Position numbers and translations under genes: made by a program. From assembly GCF_040183065.1 (NCBI RefSeq), contig NC_091122.1, positions 80,291,455 through 80,355,454 on the forward strand: 64,000 nucleotides of DNA, given 5' to 3'. This stretch comes from Periplaneta americana. Lineage: Eukaryota > Arthropoda > Insecta > Blattodea > Blattidae. Shown piece after piece: positions 1 to 11,851 of this stretch (position 1 is the stretch's first letter; the number at the start of each line of letters is the position of its first letter). The notes beneath the pieces were generated by a model, which was not told the DNA's origin, made no database searches, and saw only the letters and a list, made by a program, of their open reading frames with translations.

Positions 1-1295
1 TAAACTGATTCCTTTTCAACAACTTCTGTAATTTCCTCGTGGCCATGTAGAAATTACACATTAATGTTAGTGAAACTACTTCCTGCTAATGTTACATGTC
101 AGACCCTAACTTGTGTATTTTACGGGTAAATCAAGTGGGCTAAGCCCTGCACATTTGTTAAAGACTGAAAGAAACTTAAGACTGCATATTTGCTTTATAC
201 CAGTGGCTATGAAAGAATAGCTTATGAATAACCTCGTGTAGCTACTATGTATTGTTCCTAACATTATTTAGTCTAGAAGTAAACAATTCTAGATTATATT
301 TATTTGCAACAAATATTTTAACACAGATTTGCAATATCTGTAGGATATTAATGCTAATGCTGGATTGCTTTTAAATTGGATTAAAATGTCTCTAGTTTTA
401 TCAATAGATGATAAACATTGCTTTTAATTCATTTCTCGACGATGTGACTTAACTTGCTTGCCTGCGAAGTCGGAAGACAGTTAAGTAATGGTACTGTTGA
501 TAAATTAATAGCAGTCCAGCAAGTTTCATGTTGAAATTGACAGAGCTACATGAATTCCATTCAGTGTATTATTTGAACATTGGGGAATGTTGTATACGAT
601 TTTGTTTTAATGTAATTGTTTATGAAGTGCTATAAATGTACATCACAATTTATTCTCTCATTTATATTAAGAATATAACTTCTCGCTTAACTTAATTGGT
701 AAAAAAATACACAAGCTGACTGCTAGAAATGCAATTATTATGATGAACATAAGTTGATGGAATATATCGGCTGTGAAATGAGTTTAGACAGTATTTCCTC
801 GAGAATATTCGATCCAAAGAATGTAAGTAGTAAATTCTTGAGAAATTATTTTTTCTAGAAGATTTTACCTAGAATTAGTTGATGGAAGTCATAAGGATAC
901 TTTGTTTCTCAAAATTATTTACCCTCCAGGGAGGCATTTATAATCTTACACCTTTGTTGTCCGACATGTGCGATTCTAGGTAAGTTATATCAACATTTAA
1001 AGCAGAAATTAACAGTTGATCACAAAAGTTGAATTTGTTAAGAGTAAACCAAGCTTAAAGCAGGTACTATACATCTTGAGGAAAAAAAAAAGTTGTAAAA
1101 TGATGTTAATTGATGTTAAAATAAAAACACTTGAAGTACATGCATTATATACTGTCAAGTACAACCCAGAAACGAAATTCAGGTGGCCCAAATTTTGTTG
1201 TTACTGGGTCTGTACATATAGTGTTGTCAACATATGCAAAAATGTGATTTTATGAATATTTTCATCTTAATTCTGTACATAGAATTTGGTTTCCT
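1..1295. other. AT-rich noncoding stretch
   Basis: I see no convincing coding sequence here. The short open frames are overlapping chance frames without a recognisable motif. Nothing resembling a transposon end, SINE head or RNA gene was found. Confidence 0.4.
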
Positions 1296-1451
1296 TTAAC
1301 CTCCTGAGACTTGAGACATTTGTTGCTTTATTTTTGAAGTTCAATATAATTCTAAATTTAAAAAAAAGTTACTGACATAAGGGAAAATGCTGAAAAATTT
1401 TGCAGGTTGTAATTAGGGCACAAATGCAGGTATATTATATTATAATATATA

Positions 1452-2109
1452 CAGAGCGTTCGCCTACGAGTGGGGCCAGGAAAGCGGCCTGCCTGCGGTG
1501 TCGCTTGCGGGAATCGTCTATCCGTAAGCTTCCGCTTTCTATACTATACTCTGTAGAGTTTTAATTTTAAAAGTTTAGCAGCAGTAAAGACATGTTTTTG
1601 AAACACTAACTTCCTGTGAAACACGTCTTAGAGATTTATAAGAAGAGCGTGTAAATGATGCACTGATTTCAATTTTTTCTTCCGTCAATACTCTTTGTTT
1701 TCGCTTAGGAACTGTAGCATTTATCGACCCTGTTGTCCTTAATTTGTTAACAAGACGTCTAACAGTTTCTCTACTCCTGAATTGGAGCACCCGGATATTT
1801 CACTTCAAATTGCCTACCCACCTCTCTACATGACTCTGTTTTCACATATGCATCATACATAAAAATTCTTTGTTCAAGCGTGAATTTTGCGTTTTGCATT
1901 GTTAACAAATTTTACACAACGCTGAATATTTAAGCAACTGTGTCAAGAAACTGCACTGTATGTGTTATATACTGCAACATCTGGCTCACAACTGATAACT
2001 TGTCGGCCTTGATGTCCTTGATTGTCGAGCGTGTCTCAACAACTGAGCGCACAAAGCGGCGTATCAGTACATGCCGCTTTCCTGGCCTCACTCGTAGGCG
2101 AACGCCCTG
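1452..2109 (-). mobile_element. Tc1/mariner-type miniature element with ~38-bp TIRs
   Basis: Terminal inverted repeats beginning CAGRGCGTTCGCCTACGAG run about 38 bp at each end. Both are flanked by TA (1450-1451, 2110-2111), the Tc1/mariner target. The 658-bp element is too short for a full transposase and keeps only an N-terminal transposase piece on the minus strand, so it is an internally deleted derivative. It lies inside the TTAA-flanked inverted repeat at 1300-2171 and is therefore probably the younger insertion. Confidence 0.75.
1575..1899 (-). pseudogene. Transposase N-terminal helix-turn-helix remnant (mariner-like, DUF4817-type)
   Basis: Reading from an ATG at 1899, the minus strand gives MQNAKFTLEQRIFMYDAYVK, then a TESCREVGRQF helix. 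After a one-base frameshift near 1795 it continues with SRETVRRLVNKLRTTGS and a second helix, SYKSLRRVSQEVSVSKT. This is the two-part helix-turn-helix organisation of mariner-like transposases often annotated with DUF4817. The DDE/D catalytic domain is absent. The same architecture recurs near 60.3-60.75 kb and 27 kb, so this family has several copies in the window. It cannot encode an active protein. Confidence 0.7.
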
Positions 2110-2298
2110 TACTATTTATACATATTATATCATGTATGGTATAGTATACTATACTCTCAAGACTCAGGAGGTTAACAACAGTAATTGAAGGGTTCAGGAG
2201 TAAAAGATGGAATGCAATATGACAGTAGTTTTTAGGAAAGCAGAAAATAAAGTTTCCTAATTTTTATATAAATAGAAAGTAGACAACATATTATTGAA

Positions 2299-3317
2299 AT
2301 AGGCCTACATGTTAAGTGCACATTTTGAAACACGTATGGATATCCATGACTTCGTACTTTACATATTAAACACATCAGAAAAACGTAAGAGAGAAGTTAA
2401 TCATCAACAATATATTCTCCTTCACTATTTACAACAGTCTGCCAACGCTGCAGTAGTTTTTCGATTCCACGCCTGTAGAAATAGCGTAGTTTTAAGTTAA
2501 AGAAATCTTCAAACCATGTTCGGAGCGCATTTTCATCCGGAAAGGAAGTTCCTTGGAAGTTGTTCGATAGAGAGCGAAAAAGGTGAAAATATTAGGGCAC
2601 AAGATCAAGTGAATAAGGTGGGTGCGGAATGACTTTCGTGGAGTAGCATCGCTTCATACAGTCTTGTTAGTTGTTTTTCTAGGATTGCGTGTGCAAGATG
2701 TCTCAGTTGGTGGCAATAAATGTCGGCAGTGATGGTTACACCTCGGGGAAGCAATTCGTAGTACAACACACCTTCGCAGTTCCATCAGATGCATAACATT
2801 ATCTTTTGTGAATGCGCGCTAGCCCATGTAGGGGAGTTGCTTTTTTGTTCGGATTAAACCATTCCTTTCTTTTCCTTATGTTAACGTAAAGACACCATTT
2901 CTCGTCACCAGTAACGATATTGGATAGGAATGTTAGATGTTGTTCACGAGCCAATCGATGACGAGCAAGCAAAGATGCACATATGGCCACCCACTGATTT
3001 TTGTGGTTTTGGCTTAGAGCTTGCAGTATCCATTCACCTGATTTTTTTAACCTTCTGGCAGCTTCCCTGTTTTCGCCTCTCTATTGAACTTAAAAAGTAG
3101 AATATGTCGGAAATGTTCCACTTTCTCCACTTGACACTCCATTTTCTAGCGTCGACGGCTCCACTCTCTATATACAAAAATTAAAACTTCAATATATAAA
3201 CTCAAGCACAACAATTAAACTTGAAATAAAAAAAAATGACAATCGATAAATAAACCCATACCAACCGGAGTACCAACACGCGAAACAAAAATGCTACGAA
3301 CTTATGCACCGACCTAA
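2299..3317 (-). mobile_element. Decayed mariner element
   Basis: The right terminus reads, on the minus strand, TTAGGTCGGTGCATAAGTTC, which is the typical mariner end. It is adjacent to a TA at 3318-3319. A decayed mariner transposase lies between. The left terminus is much less clear: 2290-2330 shows only a loose match to the right end, so the left boundary is approximate. Confidence 0.7.
2397..3142 (-). pseudogene. Mariner transposase, multiply broken
   Basis: A start at 3142 gives MECQVEKVEHFRHILLFKFN, the conserved opening of mariner transposases. Frame shifts follow near 3070. A middle frame (2990-2799) contains SNIVTGDEKWCLYVN, whose TGDE holds the first catalytic Asp. Further on, segments resembling the conserved CEGVLYYELLPRG motif appear near 2780-2740. 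The last frame ends VNSEGEYIVDD with a stop at 2397-2399. A normal protein is about 345 residues. This one has lost part of the N-terminal DNA-binding domain and has several frameshifts, so it is dead. Confidence 0.85.
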
Positions 3318-3319
3318 TA

Positions 3320-4143
3320 TCAAAGAGCAATACACTTCTTGACATGTTATTAATAAACACAGACTGTAAAATTAAAGAAAAAATGACTGCTGTTTAAGTA
3401 TTAAGTGTCTCTTTAACGAATTATTTTTGTGTTTTGTTGTTTCAAGAGAGCAGTCAATGTGTACAGCTTGATTCAGGGATTTTGGCCCATGCAAAAAGTA
3501 AGTAGATAGACTAAAAGCGAGTTACTCATCGCTACCATTGCTCTGATCACTACTAGCGGGCTCGGTCACACAGGTCAGGCTGCACAGTCATAACACCTAA
3601 CACTTCCTTCTTATCATGTCGCGGTACACTCCGTCTTAAAACACAATATTCTTTCACACGTCCCTTTACTAACCACTACGTCTGTTGACTAAACAATATG
3701 ATGATTTGCATTTTCTTGACATGAGTGTCCCTCAGCTTCGAGCAAAGATATTATTTTCATTCTCCCGCTTTCCCTCCTATGCACATTTGTGATTAAATTT
3801 CTTTCTTATGACGCAACACACAGCTCGCTCACTAGCCAAACAACCAAGGACAGGGGCCGTTAACGCTGAATCGAGCTGTACATTGCACTTACAACTCACT
3901 AATTTTCATAAACTTAATCTTCTTTGGCACTGCGCTCGTCCACATCGGTAGGCTTCAAACTTTCATAAAATGAGGCATACTGTGGAGGTATCTATTTCAT
4001 ACGTACATTCTAATATGTCTTTATTTACTTCCGTCAACTGTCGTCTATCTTGATATTTTCTTCCCGTCTCGACCTATAGAAACGACGAATGATATCAGCC
4101 CTTTGGTTGTATGCAATGTATATTTCAGTATTGTATGTGTGTT
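3320..4143. other. Noncoding stretch, nothing recognised
   Basis: No open frame, repeat terminus or RNA-like fold was recognised between the mariner end and the next inverted-repeat element. Confidence 0.3.
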
Positions 4144-4603
4144 GGAGGTCTGTACGGGCCGAAATTCTTAGTCCCCGCCCGATCAGATTACACCAGTAGG
4201 AACATGAGGAAGAGTAATCTCCCAGGTAAAACAAATAATGTGTGTCCATGACAGTACAGACGAGACAAATGTCTTTACGAAATACGAAGTCGAACTAAAC
4301 AATAACTTACGATACCGGAAGTCTACTGTTCTGAATGGGTGTCAAACGGACATCTAATCGTGCATGCGTTAAAATCTTCGTACTGTAATTGGCTGAGCTT
4401 CTTCCTAACTTCCCTCTCTTGAAATGGCTGTTTCATTAATTAAGAGAACTTAGTTTTGGGCATTAGTTCTCTAATCTCTCCATAAAAGTAATTCACGAAA
4501 AAAAAAAAATGATTTGCGTTTCTTTAAGAGCCGAGCCCGACAAGCATAATCATATGAATTTCAACCTGGCCGGGTAGGGCTTGACCCAAGCCCGTGCAGA
4601 GCT
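4144..4603. repeat. Inverted-repeat element with GGTCTGYACGGGC ends
   Basis: The left end reads GGAGGTCTGTACGGGC. The right end is a degenerate complement, GCCCGTGCAGAGCTA. Related sequence (the same end, then AGTAATCTCCCAG and a CAAACAAAT motif) recurs at 36660-36920, so this is a repeat family. I found no clear target duplication. A hAT-type element is possible but unproven. Confidence 0.4.
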
Positions 4604-5233
4604 ATAATATTGTCACTAAAATGAGTGGGAATTATTGGTATTGAATGACAGTATGTATGTCTGGCGCAGTTTTAAAAATGATCCATCAAGACAGACTTCC
4701 ATCTTGATTCTGTTACTTAATATGGAAAAGTGAGTGACAAATATCTTCACAAAATTCAAGGCCTCGTACTCTTATCCGTTGGTGCGAATTTTAAATATTT
4801 TATATTATGCATGCAAATTCTATGAATAGTGGATATGCCTACTTGCCACAATTAATTGAAATGGTACATAACCATCTTTTAGTCCCGAATTCTTCAATTA
4901 TAAATTCACAGCGATAAAATTTACCTCACTAACCTTAAATCAAACGGGGTGATTGTGACGTATCTATGCTACAGTTAAAAGATTTCAAAAAATCGAAGTT
5001 TCTTCTTAATTTTGCCAATAAGCATGCTGTCTGAATTGGTCTTTTGAGGAGGATTGGCCCGAAGACTTGCACTTTAGTCTCTGGCTTATTGTGTCTGTGA
5101 ATGACATTTGTTGCCGAACGATCACGCTCTTGTACGAATACAACACACTGTGCCATAAATTTAACCCATGCTGTGGTAATGATGATAAATTGCATGTAAA
5201 GAAATGAGTTCGAGGTGCAATACCGAAAGTTTT
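4604..5233. other. Noncoding stretch, nothing recognised
   Basis: A 117-residue open frame on the minus strand (5288-4935) overlaps other frames and the SINE fragment. It has no recognisable motif, so I do not call it a gene. Confidence 0.3.
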
Positions 5234-5352
5234 CCAGCAATTGTGCTTCAATTGGCTGAGGAAAAACTTGGGAAAAAATTTCAACCATGTAACTAGTCCC
5301 AACCAGGATTTGTACCCGGGCCTGAGCCAGACATGCTGTTACTCCACAGCAG
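5234..5352 (-). mobile_element. Degenerate tRNA-headed SINE fragment
   Basis: This matches the tRNA-headed half of the SINEs at 21.8, 22.2 and 50.0 kb. It keeps the GGAAAAACTTGGG segment, a B-box-like sequence (reverse of GGATTTGTACCCGGGCC) and the TTACTCCACAG head. The head lies at the right, so the element points leftward. The tail half is missing or unrecognisable. Confidence 0.65.
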
Positions 5353-5963
5353 TGGACCCGTCTGTACTGAAAGTTTTTAGGTTATATTTCTCAAAAGATT
5401 TATAACTACTGCAAGTAAATTCACTTGGGTTTAAAAGAAATAAAAGTAATTTTATTGAAGTATAACCAAAATAAATGTCGGTATATTAATGGTTAGAGGA
5501 AAACCCTTTTATTCACTTTTGCATGAAAGATATGTTACAATACATTCTTTGTAAGACAACATGCTTAATGGCGCCACTCAGAGGTGTGCTGGGAATAGTT
5601 TCACAAAGGGCTCGCAAAAAAAAAAAAAAAGTGGGGCAATCAGCGGAGACATAGAGCAGGATAAAGGGTAAATAATGGTTACTTTACAATAACAACACGA
5701 TGATAATGATATCTCCCTACGAAAACTGAGAAAAAATTCAAGACCTGAAGAATAATATACGAAAAAATAGAACAAATTAATAACTGAGATCATAGCATCT
5801 GGAAAAGATGGAATACGATCGGATTTTAAAATGTTAAACTACAAACTAGTAGAATGAAGAAACGTAAAAACGCCAACATTACATTGGATAGATCAAGACT
5901 GGGACCCCAGAAGCTATTCTAAATTCCTATGGGGAGCGAAACAGGCCTATCGTCACATACAGT
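5353..5963. other. Noncoding stretch before a GAT microsatellite
   Basis: There is a poly-A run at about 5618 and no recognisable gene. The sequence running into the GAT repeat could be an old LINE 3' end, but no reverse transcriptase motif is left to support that. Confidence 0.25.
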
Positions 5964-5965
5964 GG

Positions 5966-6029
<64 letters not shown>
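5964..6029 (+). repeat. (GAT)n microsatellite
   Basis: About 22 uninterrupted GAT units. Confidence 0.95.
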
Positions 6030-6032
<3 letters not shown>

Positions 6033-7104
6033 GCTTTTAACAAGGTTCCAAATTCCCATTTTGTTCGCCGATTGTTCAACTCAGTTGTAAATCATTTCAA
6101 ATATTTCAGCAAATGCCCAAAAAGGATATGGGAAAAACGGTCGATAGAATGAAGAAATTATTTTTGAAGACCTATCCGAGATTGTAAAGACAGTACTTTG
6201 ATATTGAGTGTTGTCAGTGGCGAGACGATGGATTTCTCAACCAGGATAACAGAAATGGAACTGCATCCCATTCTTCCATAAGTTTGCTTATAATTTTAAT
6301 TGCAATTAACCTGATAATTGGGAGATCGTAAGTTTAAACTACTTTTTTCACAAGTTCCTATAGTTAATGGCAAAACAGTATTCTTTCCTGTTAAGCTGTT
6401 TTTCACGAAATCGCGGAAGTTATAATTATAGAAAGTTTAAAACAAGCACTACAAAAGCCGCTAAGTTCCTTTATTTTCAATCGATTGCTTTATCACAATG
6501 TAGAAGAGGAGATGGTTATATTATATTATAAAAGTGCCTTTATTTTACTGAATTTTCCTTAAGAATTATTTTAGCAAAGGTCTCGGAACAATTATAGCAA
6601 AGTAGCAATTAATATTCAATTTATTTAAATTATTAGTAGTCAGTAGATAGCAAGGAGGACATATTAATTGCTACTTTGCGCTGTATTTTACTGAATTTTT
6701 ACTTTAAACCCCATTACCCAATTTTGACTTGCACCACTTTTGCTCTGAACGGCTCAAATATAACTTTTTGTACATAGTTGCTGAAGCAATAAGTTTTGTT
6801 TACATTATTCTTAGTGCACGCAAAAAAGTACGTATGATAATAGCTTTATCTGTTTTTCCAATTAGATTTTCTATCCTTTACTGCCACTTATGTCTTGGTT
6901 GAATTACATTTGCATTAATGTGAACCTGGATTTAAAAACTTGAGAAATATCGCGCTTCTACTTTCATGTGATAATGGTTTCGTTTACGTGAAAGTATTGT
7001 GAATGGTTACAATGTTACAGTTCCTAACTTTTATGTCAAAGTTATATTTAAGTTCGCATTGTACCAGGACTTCATGAATTAAAGGACTTTGGTTGCGGAT
7101 AATT
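6030..7104. other. Noncoding stretch containing a 19-bp perfect inverted repeat
   Basis: No coding sequence was recognised. The only structure seen is the inverted repeat at 6597-6679, entered separately. Confidence 0.3.
6597..6679. repeat. 19-bp perfect inverted repeat, 45-bp spacer
   Basis: GCAAAGTAGCAATTAATAT (6597-6615) is exactly complementary to 6661-6679. A perfect 19-bp match in decayed AT-rich sequence suggests a recent fold-back or very small inverted-repeat element. No target duplication was found. Confidence 0.6.
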
Positions 7105-7518
7105 ATTATGAGTAGGGACCGGATTTTTATGTAATATATTATATTCCTTTCCACCTAACCGTATATAAATAGCAAATCTTTGCGAATCTTGCAATTACCG
7201 TTAATAGTTATATTAAAATTTGATACTACATATTTTTACATATTTGCCCCACATTACATATTATGGCTTGGTATTACGTAAATCTACATATTTAGGGGTT
7301 GTATTCATTTTTACTTCTCTAAAAGGAAACAAAAAAACTTCTGCTGGGGAAGTTTACAATTTGAATACACAGATTTAAAAAGCCTCTTTACCTACGCAAG
7401 AAAGGACATATTTCGGGACGAAACATAACATTCTTAGTTCCAGGAATTAAAAGAGGCAATCACCCCATACCGCCCACTATAAATATGAGTGGAGAAAAGG
7501 CAACATTTCTCATACAAT

Positions 7519-8892
7519 CACAGTCGCGAAGCTTGGGATGATTTTTTGCATTTCTCGCGATAGTTGCTAGCCGCTTGGAGCGCTGTGAGTACTAGGAACA
7601 ATAGACTGTGCCATTGCCATCGTGATCTAATACAGGCAGACCATGTGACTCCCTTAACCCGATCACGAAGGGCGGCTTTTCAACCATATAAATTAGTTGG
7701 AATGCATAAAGAGTAACATATATTTCTTTCAAATGTAGTGTAATGGCATTAATAAAATTTAAAACAATGATTATGAGACATTTCAGACATAATTCACTTG
7801 AGAGTTGAGGTGTAACATTATTTTTGGTGTGAAAATTACGTTGTTCCTATGTGTAATACCTGCCTTTATTTCCATTAAATATTGCGAAATGCTCGTACAT
7901 TCATTTATGCACGATTCAATAATTTTCAGTTGCACCGCACGGATATTTATATATGCTGAAATTATAGGTTATGTTTACTGTACCAGTTGCCACTTTCTGT
8001 CTAATTTTAGTGGTCTCCAATGCCCTGCCATTTCATATGTACCGGTATAATATGTCGTATGAAAATTATAGGTTATGTTTACTATATTTAACTTATATTC
8101 CTATATTCGCAAGTATACATTATAATTAAACATACTGTCATGTATGATAACCCTCACATTCAATTTATCTGTATTTTAATACTACAATTGAGACTGAACT
8201 ACAACCTAAGAGACGAAGTAACACAATCGTATGTACACTAATTTCATAGGAGTGTTATAGTAAATTTTCTGTCTACAACTAAGGAAGGTAAATGTGCTAA
8301 ATTAAAATCACAATGTAAATTCTTTTTATTAAACCTCAAAATAGCTTCAATTCTTAACTTAAAATGTTGATGCTAACAGATTGTTAACATGTAAAATTCT
8401 CTTCACATTAAAATAACACAGTTTTATAATTATTTCTGGAACATATTATGCAGCAAGAAGTGCTCGAAACTTATGGTCACATTATACTAAATAAAACTTA
8501 GTAATGATACGTAATAAAGTTATAATATTTCATTGAGCTCCATACACTGGAATAGAAATCTCGAACATACATTACGGCGGTCCAGATCGAAAAGGCATTG
8601 ACTTGCCATATTTCGCATTGTTGTGAAAATTTGTGTAATATATGCTTTATGAAAATAATATATGAACCTTATATATTTCGTATTTCAATAGTGGAAGGAA
8701 GGTGTTAATTTTTTCAAAAGAACACGATATCGAAAGTACAATACATTTTATCGTCTGCTAGGGAAAGAATCTGTGATGAGGCGATAGTAGCGATCCTGGT
8801 GGCTAGCAACTATCTATGGATGCATATTTCAACTGTCTATGTTTGCATATTTACTAAGTATAGAGCTTCGTGACTGTATATACTAAACTGTG
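7519..8892 (+). mobile_element. P-like non-autonomous element, copy 1
   Basis: This is collinear over most of its length with the element at 45868-47413. The right end GTATATACTAAACTGTG is intact. The left end is CACAG joined directly to TCGCGAAGCT. Compared with copy 2 it lacks about 14 bp lying between two ACAG repeats, which looks like a slippage-type deletion. Flanks ATACAAT (7512-7518) and ATACAAC (8893-8899) suggest a 7-bp duplication with one change. The THAP-type exon of copy 2 is absent here. No long open frame remains. Confidence 0.75.
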
Positions 8893-9494
8893 ATACAACT
8901 ACCTTGTATTGTGAAAATCCCTCAGAAAGTAGCGTTGTCTTCATGTGGTGAAGTGGGACGAGGACGACATGATTTGTCTCCAACTATAATTGTTCTGCAT
9001 ACGTCTTAACAAGCCGTTTCCATGCAATTTGCAATCTTACCCACCCTCTTCTTAATCCTTCCAGGGAAAACCCGTGTCAAGTCTGGCATGAGCCGCAATA
9101 AAGTAGCTGAAGTAAAGGAACAAACTGGAAACTGGAAAGATGTTGAAAGATTAAAATAAATAGCTTTTCAGTTTATTGCTTGACCTCTTTACTTTAAATT
9201 TAGTAGATCTATATGGAAATGGGATTTTCCGAGCAATTATTAAGTATGGTTCTCGGCTGGAATAATCCTACCCTTCTGAATGAGACAGGAATGTCACTTT
9301 TCAAACAATAGTTTGGAAATGCTATAGATTGAGATTTTAGTAGGTACTTTGTTTCTTACAGGGAGCAGCTAAAATGCATATGTCCCTCATCTAGTTTTAG
9401 TAATTACAATATGAAGTGCAAGTGAGTTCATCTACTGCTTTTAACTAACTAATTTGTCACCTGTATCTTTAACCGTAACGACAAAAATAAAATC

Positions 9495-9605
9495 ATGGAT
9501 TGCGATGACGAAGATTTCACTACAGATGGAAAAATAGTAATGTGTCAGGTGTACGGTAAAAAAGTCGGGTGCTCTATGAAATCACAACTGCAGAGTCTTA
9601 CCTAT
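9495..9605 (+). pseudogene. BED-type zinc finger remnant of the hAT transposase
   Basis: From ATG 9495 the frame reads MDCDDEDFTTDGKIVMCQVY, then GKKVGCSMKSQLQ. The pattern C-x2-(C/Y)-G-K-K-V followed by a K-S-Q-L helix fits the BED finger that opens many hAT transposases and their CGGBP1-like relatives. The second zinc-binding Cys appears as Tyr. Coding sequence then fades out about 130 bp before the element end, so the rest of the transposase was deleted. Confidence 0.55.
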
Positions 9606-10144
9606 CCTATATCTGCCAGATATTGATATTAAATATTTTCATGATTTTACATATTTTTGTACATATTCAGCTTATTTTTCTTATATAAATATGTACATAT
9701 TTCACACCTTGATATTACATAAAAATACGGTCCCTAATTATGAGGAGAAAAAAATACGCGATTATTATGTGGGGAAAATAACACCTGTATATTGATGCAG
9801 AAAAGAGTAGACTATATTACTGCAGAACATGGTGCACTGGGGACCCTCAAAATTTGAGGCTGGTGGTGGTGGCATCAGATTCGAGTCCGTTGCCTCTTCC
9901 TGAGCATTACAGTCACTTTGAACATTGATATAATGGACTACATACGTTTCTCTAGCAATGCTGTATGGTGTCAGATTTTTTTTTGTGGCGTTTCGAGAAT
10001 TCGTTGTCATACAGTATATTGCTCTTCCCATTGCAACCGAAAACAAGACGTCTGTATTCTCATGAAAACGATCGACTGAAACTCACCAGTCAGTCTTCAA
10101 TTGTAAAGAAGGCAGCCGGGTGCATGCAGTCGAGCATTTATAAC

Positions 10145-11000
10145 CAGGGAAAGGAAGTTCATGCCCTAAAAAAGTGAAGAATATGTATGCATTTATGCCG
10201 TAAAAATAGATAAATATGCTACAAAATATGCATTATCAGTCTGAGATTATTTTAACAGAATAATATGGTATAGATAACTTACGTTTAGTCTATGGATTTT
10301 AAAGTGCTTGCCTCATTGCTGAATGTTCCATTTATTTTATCCTGTTACAGTTCACAACTAAGCAGTGACGTATGTTTTCTGTTGTCATTCTTCGCCTGTT
10401 GTCTCTCAGCATAGCTTTGTAGCGCGAAAAATTTTGTTCTACGTCACAAGAAGTAAGAGGGGCTTGCACAAAAGCTGTGAGCTGTTGTATAGAAAATTTT
10501 GTTGGTTTTTGGAGTATTTTTCCTTCGAGAATATCTTGAATTTCTTTAAGTTGATAATAGCAAGGGTTTTTGGAAAGGATATTTGCTGTTTTCTCGTTCA
10601 CTTTATCTCCTACACTTCCTGGAACTAATGTTAAACTGGATATTGTTCAATCGATATCTGCTAAATACTGCAGTAAAGGAATACCAATTGCTAACTTGAG
10701 AGGCTCCCTATGAGGGCGTTATTGTTACGTTCAAAATTCATAAACATAAATTAGTCGTGTTTACAAGGTTACACACTTTTAAAAGTGAGGGAAAGACAAA
10801 TAAACATATCTAATATGCAGTTTCCCTGCATAAATGTTAAAATATGATGCTTTTATAAATAAAGGCAAAATATGCAATTTTATGCACAATAGAAGTAATG
10901 TCATTGTATTCAGAAATTTGTGATTCATGTAGATAATCTTTCAGCACATTCACACAACGATAGAGAACAAATATGCAAATGCATGAACTTCCTTTCCCTA
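10145..11000 (-). mobile_element. hAT element, internally deleted
   Basis: The ends CAGGGAAAGGAAGTTCATGC and its complement (last base A instead of G) are flanked by a perfect 8-bp duplication TTTATAAC (10137-10144 and 11001-11008). The 856-bp element keeps only the C-terminal end of a transposase on the minus strand. Its terminal sequence differs from the hAT at 7.1-9.7 kb, so it is a separate family. Confidence 0.88.
10332..10601 (-). pseudogene. hAT transposase C-terminal dimerisation domain
   Basis: The 89-residue frame contains PLTSCDVEQNFSRYKAMLRD, then NRRRMTTENIRHCLVV. This is the conserved hAT C-terminal dimerisation signature, in which S-x-D-x-E-x-x-F-S-x-x-K is followed by L-x-x-x-x-L. 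The domain is intact, but the upstream DDE catalytic part and any N-terminal finger are missing, and the host element is only 856 bp. It is a fragment of an originally 500-700 residue enzyme. Confidence 0.85.
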
Positions 11001-11008
11001 TTTATAAC

Positions 11009-11843
11009 CGATCGGTTGAAGCATTCATTCGGTCGAGCGAGCGCTCGAGGTTGTTGCACTACAATTACATCTGATACTCAAAACAACCTATCTAATGCCT
11101 GATACTCAAAACAACCTACCTAAGGAGATTACAGTTTTGTTTTTGTTTTAGATTAACACTAAAAGTAGAAAGTATTTGAGCATTTAAATAACACAATACA
11201 TTGAATGAAATGTTATATATTATCAATGTTATTCAGCATTCTTCTTGTCAAACTCATATCAGTAATGAGAATGCTTAATGTAGATAAGTAAGTAGGTATG
11301 TGATTGCATATAAAGAACACAGTTTTGTGATTCTTCCCAAATTTCTTTAAAAGCAGACATAATCTATTTGTCACAGTATTTAATAAAAATAAACCAAATC
11401 TACATGTTCACTTTACTTAATTTTTACAATACTGCATGTTAAGAGATGCTTAATTTTTACAATACTGTATATTAAGAGATGCTTAATCTCGGACAATGAT
11501 TCGCGTTGGAGCTACTTACGGTAAGGTGGATGCAGTTTCTATCATTCCACATTCAATGACCACATCACGGAAATATCAAAGATGGATCGAACAAAATTCG
11601 TGCTGAAGTTTTTCCAAAAATAATAGAATCAATGGAAAAATCGCCATTTGGTTTTAAAATTAATAATTTTTGTTCAATGTTAACTAGACTTTGCTCTTTG
11701 GTATCTTTAATGTATATACTTTTGTTCTGTGCCATTACAAATACAACACTGTTACAGAATATTATTATAATTGTTCCATTCAACTATTATCTGTGCATTT
11801 CGGAGTGGCGGCTCAAAGTCAATGGATTGCATTTGCCACGTGT
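11009..11843. other. Noncoding stretch, nothing recognised
   Basis: A short direct repeat (two copies of a TGCTTAATTTTTACAATACTG-like segment at 11410-11480, and GATACTCAAAACAACCTA at about 11073 and 11101) is the only structure. The 135-residue open frame at 11632-12039 runs across the left end of the next transposon and is a chance frame. Confidence 0.3.
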
Positions 11844-11851
11844 GCTTACCC

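Larger units (their letters stand above)
1300..2171. mobile_element. TTAA-flanked inverted-repeat element (piggyBac-like MITE candidate)
   Basis: The ends are near-perfect inverted repeats: CCTCCTGAGACTTGAGA on the left and its complement with one mismatch on the right. Each is flanked by TTAA (1296-1299 and 2172-2175). TTAA duplication is the hallmark of piggyBac insertions. Only about 200 bp belongs to this element, because a Tc1/mariner-type MITE fills the middle. No piggyBac transposase is present, so it would be non-autonomous. The superfamily call rests on TTAA alone; Kolobok-type elements share that target. Confidence 0.45.
7113..9736 (+). mobile_element. hAT transposon, internally deleted
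   Basis: The ends TAGGGACCGG and CGGTCCCTA form inverted repeats extending about 24 bp (…TTTTTATGTAAT). They are flanked by a perfect 8-bp duplication, ATTATGAG, at 7105-7112 and 9737-9744. An 8-bp duplication with an AGGG-type end is characteristic of hAT. The element holds a BED-finger remnant near its right end and no catalytic domain. A 1374-bp P-like element is nested within it, so the hAT insertion came first. Confidence 0.85.
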
